This document shows, piece after piece, positions 8,038 through 15,935 of a stretch of 64,000 nt of DNA (position 1 is its first letter; each line of letters opens with the position of its first letter). The notes under the pieces are model-generated. The model was given only the letters and a program-made list of their open reading frames with translations. It made no database searches and was not told where the DNA came from. Made by a program: the position numbers and the translations under genes. The stretch is from Thermoplasmata archaeon (GTDB taxonomy: Archaea > Thermoplasmatota > Thermoplasmata > Methanomassiliicoccales > Methanomethylophilaceae), in NCBI GenBank assembly GCA_015063165.1, contig SUSZ01000004.1:62001-126000 (forward strand), read 5' to 3'.

Positions 8038-10017
8038 TCAGACCAACGCGCCGAAGGCCCTGTCCACCGCCCCTACGGCCGCGCCCATCTTGCGGGGATC
8101 GGCGTAGATGTAGCACCTCAGGGTCGTGTCGATCGACGAGTGGCGCATCATCCTGCGCAGGGTGTCCAGGTCCACCCCGGCGTCCTTCATGGTCGTCGCG
8201 AAGAAACGCCGAAGGCAGTGGGGACTGAAGGATACCCCCGACCGCTTCACCAGGCCGTCCAGGACGGTCTCCAGCGCCCTTACGGACATGGGTCTGCCCA
8301 CGTTCCTCATGCGCTCGTTGATGAAGAGGCGGCCATTGGACCTGTCCCCGTATTCGCTCAGGACCCTCTCACGGTGCTCCAGGTATGGGCCGAGGTCCCT
8401 TCTGACCAGCTCGGACATGGCCATGATCTCGACCTTTCCCGTCCCTGCGCCCTTCCCTTTGACGTACAGCTTGTCCCCTTTGATGTCGTCAAGCTCTATG
8501 GAAACGATCTCCCTCCTGCGGAGGCCCATGGAGGCGCCGAGGCCGAGGATCAAGCGCTCCGTCACGTCCGCGGCCCTGTAGAGCTCAACCCACTCGTCGT
8601 TGAAGATGAACTTCCTCCTGACGGTCTCGCCGTTGAACCTTATCCTCGCGTCCGGGAACGGGTCGTACCCCGTGGCGAACTTGATGAACCATCCGAACGT
8701 GTACAGGTAGTTGCGGGCGGTCGCCTCCGTGTATCCCGCGAGGGCGGTGCGGAGCTTCCTGAAGTCCACGGGGTCGACGTCTTCCAGTTCGAAGTCCCCC
8801 TTCACGGACCTGAGCGCCTTGTAGCACACGGAGATGGACGACATGCGGCCCTTGATGGTCGCCGGCTTGCACTCCCACTCCTTGAGGTATCCCGCGTACT
8901 CCCTCAGCTTCCCGAGGAACCTGCGGTCCTGATCCGTCTCCGGCTCGAACGCGATGTGGTCGTTCCTGCTCTCCCTCAAATCCCTGTAGAGGTCGTTCCC
9001 GGCGGCGTACGAGACGAAGTTCGAGAAGCATTGGATGTGGGAGCGGACGTTGGCCTCGCCTGTCATCTCCGACAGGCTAGATTCAAGCGTTTCCATGTCG
9101 GAGACGCCGTATCCTCCCAAGGCCTTCGGGCCGACAAGGGAATCGAGTAGGTTGGAGCACACCGTGACGCGGGACGCGACGACGCCGAGGTAGTCTTCCC
9201 TCACCCCGCGGGCGGCCATGTTCCTGAGGAAGCCGTCCAGCTCCTTCCGGAACCTGAACCCGTCCTTCAGCCCGACGCTCCATCCAGGCCTGCTCACGCC
9301 GTACCCCTCGATGTCTATCACGGGAGGCTTTCCCGTGGCGACGGAGAGGAAGGACGCGAACGCGTTGATGTAACGCGCAGTGTCCGAGATCCCGAAGTCC
9401 CTGAGGTACGCCTCCACGTAGTCCAGATCCTCGGCGCCCAGGCTCTGAAGGTCCAGGGCTCCTAGCCTCTTCTCCAGGACGAAGATGCATGCGCGGACGT
9501 TCTTCGCGTGGGTGCACCTCGTCGGAGGGGAGAGCCCCGCGTCCTCCTCATGCTCCGAGAAGGCCCTCAGAGGCTCCCTGTAGGATTCCTCGATGCGCCG
9601 CCTGTCGGACTCGTCCCCTTCGGACCTCCTCGGGCCGCTCCCGGTCTTGTCGGCCAGAAGCATGGCCCTGTTCCCGCACGCCCTGCCGTAGGATCCAGGG
9701 TCTATGAGCATCGGCATGCCCGTCGAGAGCGACACGAACACCGCGAACGTCCTCACTTGGCTGACCGGATTCTTCACCCCGTAGCGACGGAGCTCCGACA
9801 GGAGATAGTCCATGTCCTTCCCCGTGATCCTCTCCAGCCTCACCCTCTTCCGCTTGCATAGCAGGAGGTGCAAGCAGTTGTACACCATCCCCCTGTGCTG
9901 GCTGACGGTGCCCTTGGCGGCCCCGCCGGCCTTCTCCCCGGAGCAGAATTCATTTATCTCCTTTCCGAAGAGGTTGTCTATGCGTCCCCTGTCGACAAGG
10001 TCCTCGAGCCTCGGCAA
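8038..10017 (-). CDS. Large tyrosine recombinase with four core-binding repeats
   Basis: This recombinase has 659 residues and a full catalytic set at its C-terminus: R500 (GLRRRE), K522 (KGKG), H600-x-x-R603 (PHCLRR), H626 (RHSS) and Y636 (RCYIY). The rest is not one but four successive SAM-like core-binding repeats. Each ends in a related motif: FAVFVSLSTG, FASFLSVATG, FSNFVSYAAG and FGWFIKFATG. Typical XerC/D proteins are about 300 residues with one such domain. The start is TTG at 10017, supported by a GGAGG seven bases away. It probably mediates integration of the neighbouring island; the ATPase gene break beside it is a likely target. Confidence 0.85.
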   Translation of the reverse strand: MPRLEDLVDRGRIDNLFGKEINEFCSGEKAGGAAKGTVSQHRGMVYNCLHLLLCKRKRVRLERITGKDMDYLLSELRRYGVKNPVSQVRTFAVFVSLSTGMPMLIDPGSYGRACGNRAMLLADKTGSGPRRSEGDESDRRRIEESYREPLRAFSEHEEDAGLSPPTRCTHAKNVRACIFVLEKRLGALDLQSLGAEDLDYVEAYLRDFGISDTARYINAFASFLSVATGKPPVIDIEGYGVSRPGWSVGLKDGFRFRKELDGFLRNMAARGVREDYLGVVASRVTVCSNLLDSLVGPKALGGYGVSDMETLESSLSEMTGEANVRSHIQCFSNFVSYAAGNDLYRDLRESRNDHIAFEPETDQDRRFLGKLREYAGYLKEWECKPATIKGRMSSISVCYKALRSVKGDFELEDVDPVDFRKLRTALAGYTEATARNYLYTFGWFIKFATGYDPFPDARIRFNGETVRRKFIFNDEWVELYRAADVTERLILGLGASMGLRRREIVSIELDDIKGDKLYVKGKGAGTGKVEIMAMSELVRRDLGPYLEHRERVLSEYGDRSNGRLFINERMRNVGRPMSVRALETVLDGLVKRSGVSFSPHCLRRFFATTMKDAGVDLDTLRRMMRHSSIDTTLRCYIYADPRKMGAAVGAVDRAFGALV

Positions 10018-10182
10018 AGGCGTCCCTCCTTTGAATTCTGGAGCATTGGCTGGCGTTCGAAATGCTGTTCTCCGCTGCGATGTCGCAGTTTATATAATCC
10101 TTGATGTATCCATTCGTAACCATAGCTTCACATCTGTGGCCAGGTCCGCTTTTCAGATTGGTAGTCGGTTAGCGGACCGATT

Positions 10183-10392
10183 TCATTCGGTTTCGTTCTT
10201 CTTTCTTCTCGGTTTCTTGGTCGCCGGCGTGTCGTCGCCGTTCGCGGACTGATCCTCGGCACTCCCGTACTCGGGAAGAGTCAGGAGCTCGTCGTTTTCA
10301 TACTCCTCTGTCTTCGGTATCCTCACGGTCACGTCCAGATACTCCCCAGGGGCGAGAGCCATGCGCTGGATCACCGACGAGGGGATTGTCAC
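10183..10392 (-). CDS. AbrB/SpoVT-like DNA-binding protein, start uncertain
   Basis: The frame contains the core of a swapped-hairpin AbrB domain (NKYVTIPSSVIQ) followed by an acidic then basic tail (KKPRRKKNE). The only usual start in the frame is the GTG at 10392, which begins inside the domain. The frame is open further upstream (GRLVISGSNKY) but offers no ATG, GTG or TTG. The gene may therefore use an unusual start or be 5' damaged. AbrB-type proteins often act as antitoxins or transition regulators. An inverted operator-like repeat lies upstream at 10513-10541. Confidence 0.5.
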   Translation of the reverse strand: MTIPSSVIQRMALAPGEYLDVTVRIPKTEEYENDELLTLPEYGSAEDQSANGDDTPATKKPRRKKNETE

Positions 10393-10881
10393 GTACTTGT
10401 TGCTCCCGCTGATAACTAGGCGACCTGGGAAGTTTGACTCGGTTATCCGCCTTATCGTATCACCGATGGACTCGATGACTTTACTTTATTTAAAACATAT
10501 CATTAAAAATTGATTTTACTATGTTGATACTGTAGTAAAATCCCTGTAATATACTATCTTTAATTCTGAATTTGAGCAGCATTCCGCACTGCGTACTGGC
10601 AACTAGGAATCACTGCGGCGGCTTTTTAGCCTCGATCGCATAGTAATGCCCCCAGGCAGTATAATCCGAGCAGTCCTCGGACGTCATCATTCCAATCAAC
10701 GCATTCGAATTGAGGTTTGGCTCGGTGCATTTGTTATCAAACACATTTTCTGAATAACTGATATTTATGGCGCATCAGTGCGTGATGATTACGCGAGCCT
10801 CGGCTGCAAGCACGTTCACTTGTGCTCCTGAGGAGGGGTAGGAAAGTTGGCGGAAGGATATGCTTCAGCCATCTGGCCCAA
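10393..10881. other. Intergenic region without a recognisable gene
   Basis: About 490 bases separate the AbrB-like gene from the 3' end of the CARF gene. The part near the AbrB gene is AT-rich and holds the operator-like repeat and TATA-like sequence (TTATTTAAA at 10487). No credible reading frame was found in the remainder. Confidence 0.5.
10513..10541. promoter_or_regulatory. Inverted operator-like repeat upstream of the AbrB-like gene
   Basis: ATTTTACTAT (10513-10522) and GTAGTAAAAT (10532-10541) form a ten-base inverted repeat with one mismatch and a nine-base spacer. The same word, ATAGTAAAAT, occurs twice in the CARF/toxin promoter at 11639 and 11659. A shared regulator is likely. Confidence 0.55.
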
Positions 10882-11640
10882 TTACGGCATTCTGAGGAGG
10901 AACCTTAGGTGATTCCCACGGTTGTGTTCTGGAAGCTCTATCAGGTTGTGCGGCTTCAATTCAGATACTTCCTGAATGTATTCTCGCAGGTCGAGCCAGC
11001 TGGCTATCAGGTAGCCTTGTTTCGTGGGCTTTATGTTTTTCTGCCTGCTGTCTTCCGGATCCTCCGCCCTCTGCACCAGCCCTTCCTTCTCCAGGATTCC
11101 TACGTGGTGCGAGGCGTTCTGCTTGGTCATCTTGAGCTTGAAAGCGATGGCGCTGCACGTCGTAAACCCGCCGTCTGAAGACGCGTCGCATATCTCCCGG
11201 AACACCTTCCTGGTCATAGCGCCGAGGGAGTTCAAGTCGGGCGTTCTAGGCGTGGGAATTTCGACGACCTGGTCCTTGACCGGCTTGGAATCGTCCCACT
11301 TCACGTAGTATATGGTGGCACCGACGAAAAAGGCGCAGGAGCATGCGGCCGCGGCCATGAGGTTGGTCCCGCCCGTGATGTTGATCGAGATCTTCGTTCC
11401 TTTCCCTCTGGACTTTTCGCAGACTGAGAATATGGCGTCCACGACGGACTGGAATTCGAAGGCGTCCACTTCCACGAGCTCCACCTCCACCGAGAACGGC
11501 CTCAGGGACTCGCGGACATCCTCCGCCTCCTTCGAGAACCTCCCGCTGTACAGTAGGTACATCCTGTCGAAACCGAGGGCCTGGAATGCCTTCAGGACCG
11601 GCTCCTTGGACGACCCGATCGTGGCTATGTGGATGTGCAT
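10882..11640 (-). CDS. CARF-domain winged-helix regulator (Csa3-like)
   Basis: Residues 1-130 have the Rossmann-like CARF layout: a first strand (HIHIATIG), a middle strand (VELVEVDAF) and the ligand-site loop NITGGTN at 87-93. Residues about 140-200 form a winged helix (FKLKMTKQNASHHVGILEKEGLV). Csa3-type proteins use the CARF domain to sense cyclic oligoadenylates or related ligands and control transcription. No CRISPR array or cas gene is visible here. The gene stands divergent to a zinc-ribbon/PemK/HEPN operon, and two copies of ATAGTAAAAT lie at its own start, which suggests autoregulation and control of that operon. The ligand is unknown. Confidence 0.75.
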   Translation of the reverse strand: MHIHIATIGSSKEPVLKAFQALGFDRMYLLYSGRFSKEAEDVRESLRPFSVEVELVEVDAFEFQSVVDAIFSVCEKSRGKGTKISINITGGTNLMAAAACSCAFFVGATIYYVKWDDSKPVKDQVVEIPTPRTPDLNSLGAMTRKVFREICDASSDGGFTTCSAIAFKLKMTKQNASHHVGILEKEGLVQRAEDPEDSRQKNIKPTKQGYLIASWLDLREYIQEVSELKPHNLIELPEHNRGNHLRFLLRMP

Positions 11641-11668
11641 AGTAAAATGAATAATATAATAGTAAAAT
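11639..11668. promoter_or_regulatory. Two ATAGTAAAAT direct repeats in a divergent promoter
   Basis: Identical ten-base words at 11639-11648 and 11659-11668 are spaced by 20 bases, two helical turns, in an AT-rich divergent promoter. The first overlaps the ATG of the CARF gene. They are good candidates for binding sites of the CARF-wHTH protein. Confidence 0.55.
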
Positions 11669-11787
11669 AATTTTTTGATATATCTACAAAGACATCATAC
11701 TATCATGGCTCGTATCCAAAGATATCGCGTCGAGGGCGTCATAGATGAAGCGCATAAAGGGTCCAGATTGCAGGAGGGGTGCCTCCG

Positions 11788-11985
11788 ATGGGGGAGCGCT
11801 GCTGGTGCCCTTACTGCATGGACATGGTGGAGACCACGAGAGTCAGGCTCATGTGGCTCCTGGTGTTCCTCTTCCTGACTAGGGGCGGTGTGCTGATATA
11901 CCTTCTCTACTGTCTTCTGAACCCCAAACGGATATGCTGCCGGTGCAACAGGCGCATCCCCAAGACGAAAGGGGGGAGGGCATGA
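11788..11985 (+). CDS. Small zinc-ribbon membrane protein
   Basis: The product has 65 residues: an N-terminal CWCPYC cysteine pair, a hydrophobic segment of about 25 residues with a small break (RLMWLLVFLFL, then VLIYLLYCLL), a second cysteine set ICCRC and a basic end. It can be read as a membrane peptide with a zinc-binding site. The ATG at 11788 has a GGAGG ten bases upstream and is preferred to the GTG at 11779. Its stop overlaps the next start (ATGA), so it is the first gene of the toxin-like operon. Function unknown; a membrane effector or antitoxin role is possible. Confidence 0.6.
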   Translation: MGERCWCPYCMDMVETTRVRLMWLLVFLFLTRGGVLIYLLYCLLNPKRICCRCNRRIPKTKGGRA

Positions 11986-12335
11986 CCTCCTGCAGGATCC
12001 CTCTCCAGCGCTCCAGGGGGAGGCCGGAGCCCGGTGACGTCTGGTGGGTAGAGGGTCTCGAGTTCATCAACGCCGACGGCAGGAAGGACAGGCCAGTGGT
12101 GGTCATCGGGAACTCCGGCGGGAGCGTGGTATGCTGCAGGTGCACCTCCAAGCGCTCCCAGTACCGCGAGAGGCACAGGATAATGGACGACGTGTCCGCG
12201 GGACTGGACAGGACCACGTATGTGGACAGGGAGAGGGTCACTATTCCGCGGGGCCGCCTGGCATTCCGCATGGGGAGGCTATGCGATGAGGACTGGGAGG
12301 AGGTGAAAGGGAATGGAAACGGATTCGAAGGATGA
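11982..12335 (+). CDS. PemK/MazF-like toxin family protein
   Basis: The protein has 117 residues and the MazF-type beginning PGDVWWVEG, then a basic RPVVVIGN strand and a SKRS loop. MazF/PemK toxins are mRNA-cleaving endoribonucleases. It starts with ATG overlapping the previous stop and preceded by GGAGG, and it overlaps the HEPN gene by 23 bases. No classical antitoxin lies next to it; either flanking protein, or the CARF regulator, might restrain it. The family assignment rests on the N-terminal motif only, and divergence in the rest leaves some doubt about catalytic activity. Confidence 0.65.
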   Translation: MTSCRIPLQRSRGRPEPGDVWWVEGLEFINADGRKDRPVVVIGNSGGSVVCCRCTSKRSQYRERHRIMDDVSAGLDRTTYVDRERVTIPRGRLAFRMGRLCDEDWEEVKGNGNGFEG

Positions 12336-13761
12336 GAGAATGGAATGGAGAGACTCGGAGATCGACGTGGAGTTCCTCTACGATCATGAGCAGGACGACG
12401 AGTGGGCCGAATATTTGATCGACAACTACGAGGAGGTCGTCGAATCGTTCGGGGATGAGGAGAAGCCCGAGGCATGCAAGATCCTGAGCTCGACCGTGGG
12501 CGGATACGGCTTCAAGCTTCCTCCGGGCAAACTGCTGGACAAGTGCAATATCATAGACCTGAGGGTCAGCCGCGCCGGCCTCAACACCCTGCAAACGACG
12601 AAGGTCGACGGGAAGCTGATGAAAGACCGGCCCGAATACCTGGAGCTCTTCTCTGACCTGAGGATGTCGCACGGCATATCCCTGATCAACCTGGACAGGC
12701 CGATACGTGCGTTGGAATACCTGGACCAATCGGAGAAGGGGTATGAGATCGTGGCAGAGCAACTGGGATGGGTGCCAGTTGTCGGCCCCAAGGTGAAGGA
12801 GCGCTGTCAATGTCTTTACGAGTACTGCCGTGCGAAGGAGGCTGAGACCTGGCTCCGCATGCTGGACGGGGTTCCGAAATCGAGCTGGAAGTATTGGATC
12901 AACTGCATACAATCCTATCTTACCTATTCTCTGGAGTACTTCGAGCTCATTGACAACGAGGAGTATTTCAATTACTTTTTTGACGTGATGGGGCAGGCAT
13001 TCGGAGTTCAAACCGACTACATGGATATCGAGCCGGACTTCATAGATAAGACCGACCCGGGAAAGGAGCCGGATGGTTACGAAGGGTGGTGCTTCTACAG
13101 CGTCCTGTATCTGAACCTGTTCAACGAGATCCCCAATCCCAACAGAGATTGGATGAACGACAATCTGGACCTCAAGCTTGACGAGAGGCACTCCATAATA
13201 TTGGAGGACGTGGTCCGCACCTTTGACCATTGCAGGAAGATCCTGTACGAGTTCACCAAGGTTCCGATGGAGGAAAGATTCTCCAAGGTCCGCGACGACA
13301 GCGTGGAATCCTTGATAGACTGCTATGTCAGGCTGTACTCCGTTCTGGACAAGGTGGCGAAGATCATCGACTACCTATTCTCCTTAGACCTGTCCGGTGA
13401 GACGGCCAGCTTCTGGAACGTTAGCGAGGCCTTGGCTGCCAGTTCCAACAAGTACCTCAGGTCGATCGCCATGATAAAGGACGATCTTTTCCCCAAGCGT
13501 GTCGAGAGGATAAACAGCGTGGACCCGCATTACACCTTCGCCGTGGCGTGCTACAGGAGCTCGTTCATCAGGAACAGCATAATCCACGACACGTTCAGGA
13601 TCGTCGGCCCCGACGAGAAGGACTACATCCAGTGGAACGTGGCTGCCATCACCGTCCAGGACCTGGAGTATCAGACTTGGACATTGATATACACCGTCAG
13701 GGAGGTGATCCTCCTGACGCAGATGGCCGTGGAATTGGAAAGGAACAAGCGAGGAAGATAG
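12313..13761 (+). CDS. HEPN-domain protein (LA2681-like)
   Basis: This 482-residue, mainly helical protein carries an RxxxxH HEPN motif, R420-N-S-I-I-H425, near the C-terminus. The N-terminal two thirds look like helical repeats (residues about 100-200, YLDQSEKGYEIV), as in LA2681-like HEPN proteins. HEPN domains are typically metal-independent RNases in toxins and defence systems. It is the last gene of the operon with the zinc-ribbon and PemK proteins. The stop is TAG, followed three codons later by TGA, which would act as a backup if TAG were decoded. Its 3' end overlaps the convergent metallopeptidase frame by about 65 bases. Confidence 0.7.
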   Translation: METDSKDERMEWRDSEIDVEFLYDHEQDDEWAEYLIDNYEEVVESFGDEEKPEACKILSSTVGGYGFKLPPGKLLDKCNIIDLRVSRAGLNTLQTTKVDGKLMKDRPEYLELFSDLRMSHGISLINLDRPIRALEYLDQSEKGYEIVAEQLGWVPVVGPKVKERCQCLYEYCRAKEAETWLRMLDGVPKSSWKYWINCIQSYLTYSLEYFELIDNEEYFNYFFDVMGQAFGVQTDYMDIEPDFIDKTDPGKEPDGYEGWCFYSVLYLNLFNEIPNPNRDWMNDNLDLKLDERHSIILEDVVRTFDHCRKILYEFTKVPMEERFSKVRDDSVESLIDCYVRLYSVLDKVAKIIDYLFSLDLSGETASFWNVSEALAASSNKYLRSIAMIKDDLFPKRVERINSVDPHYTFAVACYRSSFIRNSIIHDTFRIVGPDEKDYIQWNVAAITVQDLEYQTWTLIYTVREVILLTQMAVELERNKRGR

Positions 13762-15049
13762 CAGTCATGAAGATCGCCGGTTTGATGAAGGGGAGGAAGG
13801 CCCGAAGGCCGGAAATGGTTTTTGGGTCCGGATCCCGGTGTCGGTACCGCCTGTACCTCCTAACGTTGGCGGAGGCCGCGACGGGCCGGACAGAAGCCGG
13901 AACGGATCCGGGCTTCGATCTCGTCTTCCTCGCCGGCTTGGATGCGACCGGCAGGGTGCCGTCGCTCTTGCGCCGTTTGTAATAGCTCTCGGCGTTGGAT
14001 CCGGGGAAGTAGTACCTCAGGTGCGAGATGGACGTGTCCTCGAACTTGGAGGACACCCTCTTCTCCGCCGCGCGGCCCTTCCTGGGCCTGTCCCCGGCCA
14101 GGAGCTCACGGTCGTAGGCGTAGCGCTCTTTCAAGGTATTTCCGTGCGCGGGCGTGTGCTCGTAGTAGCCGGTGGGCCAGCCGCACGGCTCCCTCGTCCT
14201 GGTGGCTGCTTCCGCTACCGTCGCGGCCTCCTCCAAGTTCCTGGCGGAGTTGTACTCGGACTCCTGGCCGGCGTAGTAGCTCTTGCGCTCGCCCTTCTCG
14301 TTCAGCCTGAACGGGGTCCTCACCACCCCTCCTCTCGTGGAATCCGTCTGACGGAGGTGGTGGGTGAACTCGTGGACCAGGGTGTCCTCGTCCCAGTTGG
14401 GGCCCAGGACTATGAGCGGCGTCTTGACGGAGGAGCTCTCGAACCTGCCGGCATAGTACCCTCCGGCGCCTTTCCCGGGGTTGCCCTCCCTGATCACCAG
14501 CCCGCCGTCCTTCACGGCCCTCTTGAGTTCCGATGCGGTGAAGTCGTCGCGCAGGATCCTCCAGACGCGTTTAGCCGACTCCTCCGGCATCATCAGTACT
14601 ATCCTCTTCCCGGACTCCTGCACGCCCCTTCCAGCCTTCTCCAGCATGAGCGCCAGGGAGCCGGCCATGCTGGTGTCGTCGACGCCGTAGATGTCCGACT
14701 CGTTGGGGTACTGCCACCACCCGGTCTCGATGAGCTCCTTGGGGGTGAAGCCCTTCTCCGGATAGTCAAACACCCTGCGGGCGTCGGTGGCGAGGTCGAC
14801 CGCGACACTCCTGGGCCTCCCGGTCTTGGACCCGCTGGACTCGTCCAGGAACCTGGCATAGATGTACTCCTTGGGGACCTTCCCGTTGCCGTCCACGGGC
14901 ATCTCGTACTTGTCCCCGGACTTGGTGGTCACGGTGACCGTCTTGATCCTCACGGGGCCGTCCCTCCCGCCGATCAGCAGGGGGTCCACAGGGTCGGTGC
15001 TGCGGCGGACGTAGGCGACCTGGTTGTAGCCCTTCTTCCTGTTCATCAT
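13697..15049 (-). CDS. HExxH zinc metallopeptidase-like protein 1
   Basis: The protein has about 450 residues and a zinc-binding HEFTH motif at 226-230 (LVHEFTHHLR), with a downstream glutamate-rich helix (EEAATVAEAATR) that could supply the third ligand. It is paralogous to the product of 15932-16789, sharing the GWW, HExxH, GYY and KGRAA blocks. The ATG at 15049 overlaps the previous stop (ATGA) and has a GGAG nine bases upstream; an earlier ATG at 15064 is possible. The final 20 or so residues overlap the HEPN gene and may not be real. The substrate is unknown. Such enzymes in element operons may process structural proteins. Confidence 0.65.
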   Translation of the reverse strand: MMNRKKGYNQVAYVRRSTDPVDPLLIGGRDGPVRIKTVTVTTKSGDKYEMPVDGNGKVPKEYIYARFLDESSGSKTGRPRSVAVDLATDARRVFDYPEKGFTPKELIETGWWQYPNESDIYGVDDTSMAGSLALMLEKAGRGVQESGKRIVLMMPEESAKRVWRILRDDFTASELKRAVKDGGLVIREGNPGKGAGGYYAGRFESSSVKTPLIVLGPNWDEDTLVHEFTHHLRQTDSTRGGVVRTPFRLNEKGERKSYYAGQESEYNSARNLEEAATVAEAATRTREPCGWPTGYYEHTPAHGNTLKERYAYDRELLAGDRPRKGRAAEKRVSSKFEDTSISHLRYYFPGSNAESYYKRRKSDGTLPVASKPARKTRSKPGSVPASVRPVAASANVRRYRRYRHRDPDPKTISGLRAFLPFIKPAIFMTAIFLACSFPIPRPSASGGSPP

Positions 15050-15630
15050 GGTGAAGATCTCCATGCTCGCACCCCGTACACGGTCCCCCTGCCGCCGCCG
15101 AGCCATTCCCTCACGTCGATGGGCTCGGAGACGTCGATCCTGGCGTAACCCTGGACGCAGTCGCGCTCCTTGGCGGAGCCCTTCTTGTGCGCCCTCTTCA
15201 TCGCCGTGGCCCTCTTCTCCGCCTCTGCCCTGGACCCACAGACCACCGCCTGCCTGTCCCCGCCTGTGCGGGCGTTCATCTCCATCGCCACCCAGCTCTT
15301 CGCCGATGCATTCCTCCCGTTGGGTTCGTCCAGCGGAACGATGCCGTACCTGACGTCCTTCCCGTTCTCGTTCAGGACTATCACCGGTCCGGTGTAGCCT
15401 ATCTCCGTCACCGCCGCCTTCTTAATCTCGGCGCGGTACGCCTTCTTCAGATCCTTCCTAGTGCCGTATCTCCCCGGCTCCACTCTCGATGCCATCGTAT
15501 CGTCTCCTGTCCTAATCGGTTTCTCGTTGAGGCACAGCGCGACCGCGGCCAGGCCCAGCGACGCGGTCGAGACCACGAGGTTCGCCAGGTCCAGCCTCTC
15601 CTTGTGCCTCTCGTACTCGGTCATCCTCAT
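15046..15630 (-). CDS. Hypothetical protein with one hydrophobic helix
   Basis: The 194-residue product has a hydrophobic helix at about residues 13-30 (LANLVVSTASLGLAAVAL), then a soluble lysine- and arginine-rich domain with a SRAEAEKRA helix. It overlaps both neighbours by four bases and is clearly translated as part of the minus-strand operon. No family recognised. Confidence 0.6.
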   Translation of the reverse strand: MRMTEYERHKERLDLANLVVSTASLGLAAVALCLNEKPIRTGDDTMASRVEPGRYGTRKDLKKAYRAEIKKAAVTEIGYTGPVIVLNENGKDVRYGIVPLDEPNGRNASAKSWVAMEMNARTGGDRQAVVCGSRAEAEKRATAMKRAHKKGSAKERDCVQGYARIDVSEPIDVREWLGGGRGTVYGVRAWRSSP

Positions 15631-15935
15631 ATTGACCACGCCGAGTACGGCTGGAGCTCGTGCTCCATCATCAGAAGCTCCTCCCTGGTCACGGTCACGC
15701 GCCCGGCGGCGGAGGTCTTGCGGTAGAGCTCCGCCCGGTCGGGCCCGTCGCACATGCCGACCGGCCAGTACATGTCCGCGCCCGGGTCGTAGCAAACGGT
15801 CTCGAAGGCGCGGGGGATGCGGTCGTAGAATATCCTCGCCGGCCCGTCATGCGCGTTGAAGTCGCGGACGGCCTGCAGGAGCCCTGTGGGGTCCTCCTCG
15901 GCGCGCTCCACCCTTTTCTGTTTCCCGAAGATCAT
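15627..15935 (-). CDS. Hypothetical small protein
   Basis: This 102-residue soluble protein lacks membrane segments and known motifs. Starts and stops overlap both neighbours by four bases, which supports it as a real operon gene. Function unknown. Confidence 0.6.
   Translation of the reverse strand: MIFGKQKRVERAEEDPTGLLQAVRDFNAHDGPARIFYDRIPRAFETVCYDPGADMYWPVGMCDGPDRAELYRKTSAAGRVTVTREELLMMEHELQPYSAWSI

Noticed and set aside
10393-11700. CRISPR array expected near a CARF regulator
   Set aside because: No series of identical repeats with regular spacers was seen here or elsewhere in the window; the only repeats are the ten-base operator words.
11675-11878. Small plus-strand frame before the zinc-ribbon membrane gene
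   Set aside because: It runs 90 bases into the next gene without a stop and turns into low-complexity Trp/Ser sequence; no motif supports it.
12241-13230. Minus-strand open frame of 329 codons
   Set aside because: It lies opposite the HEPN gene, whose protein has clear family features; the minus frame does not.
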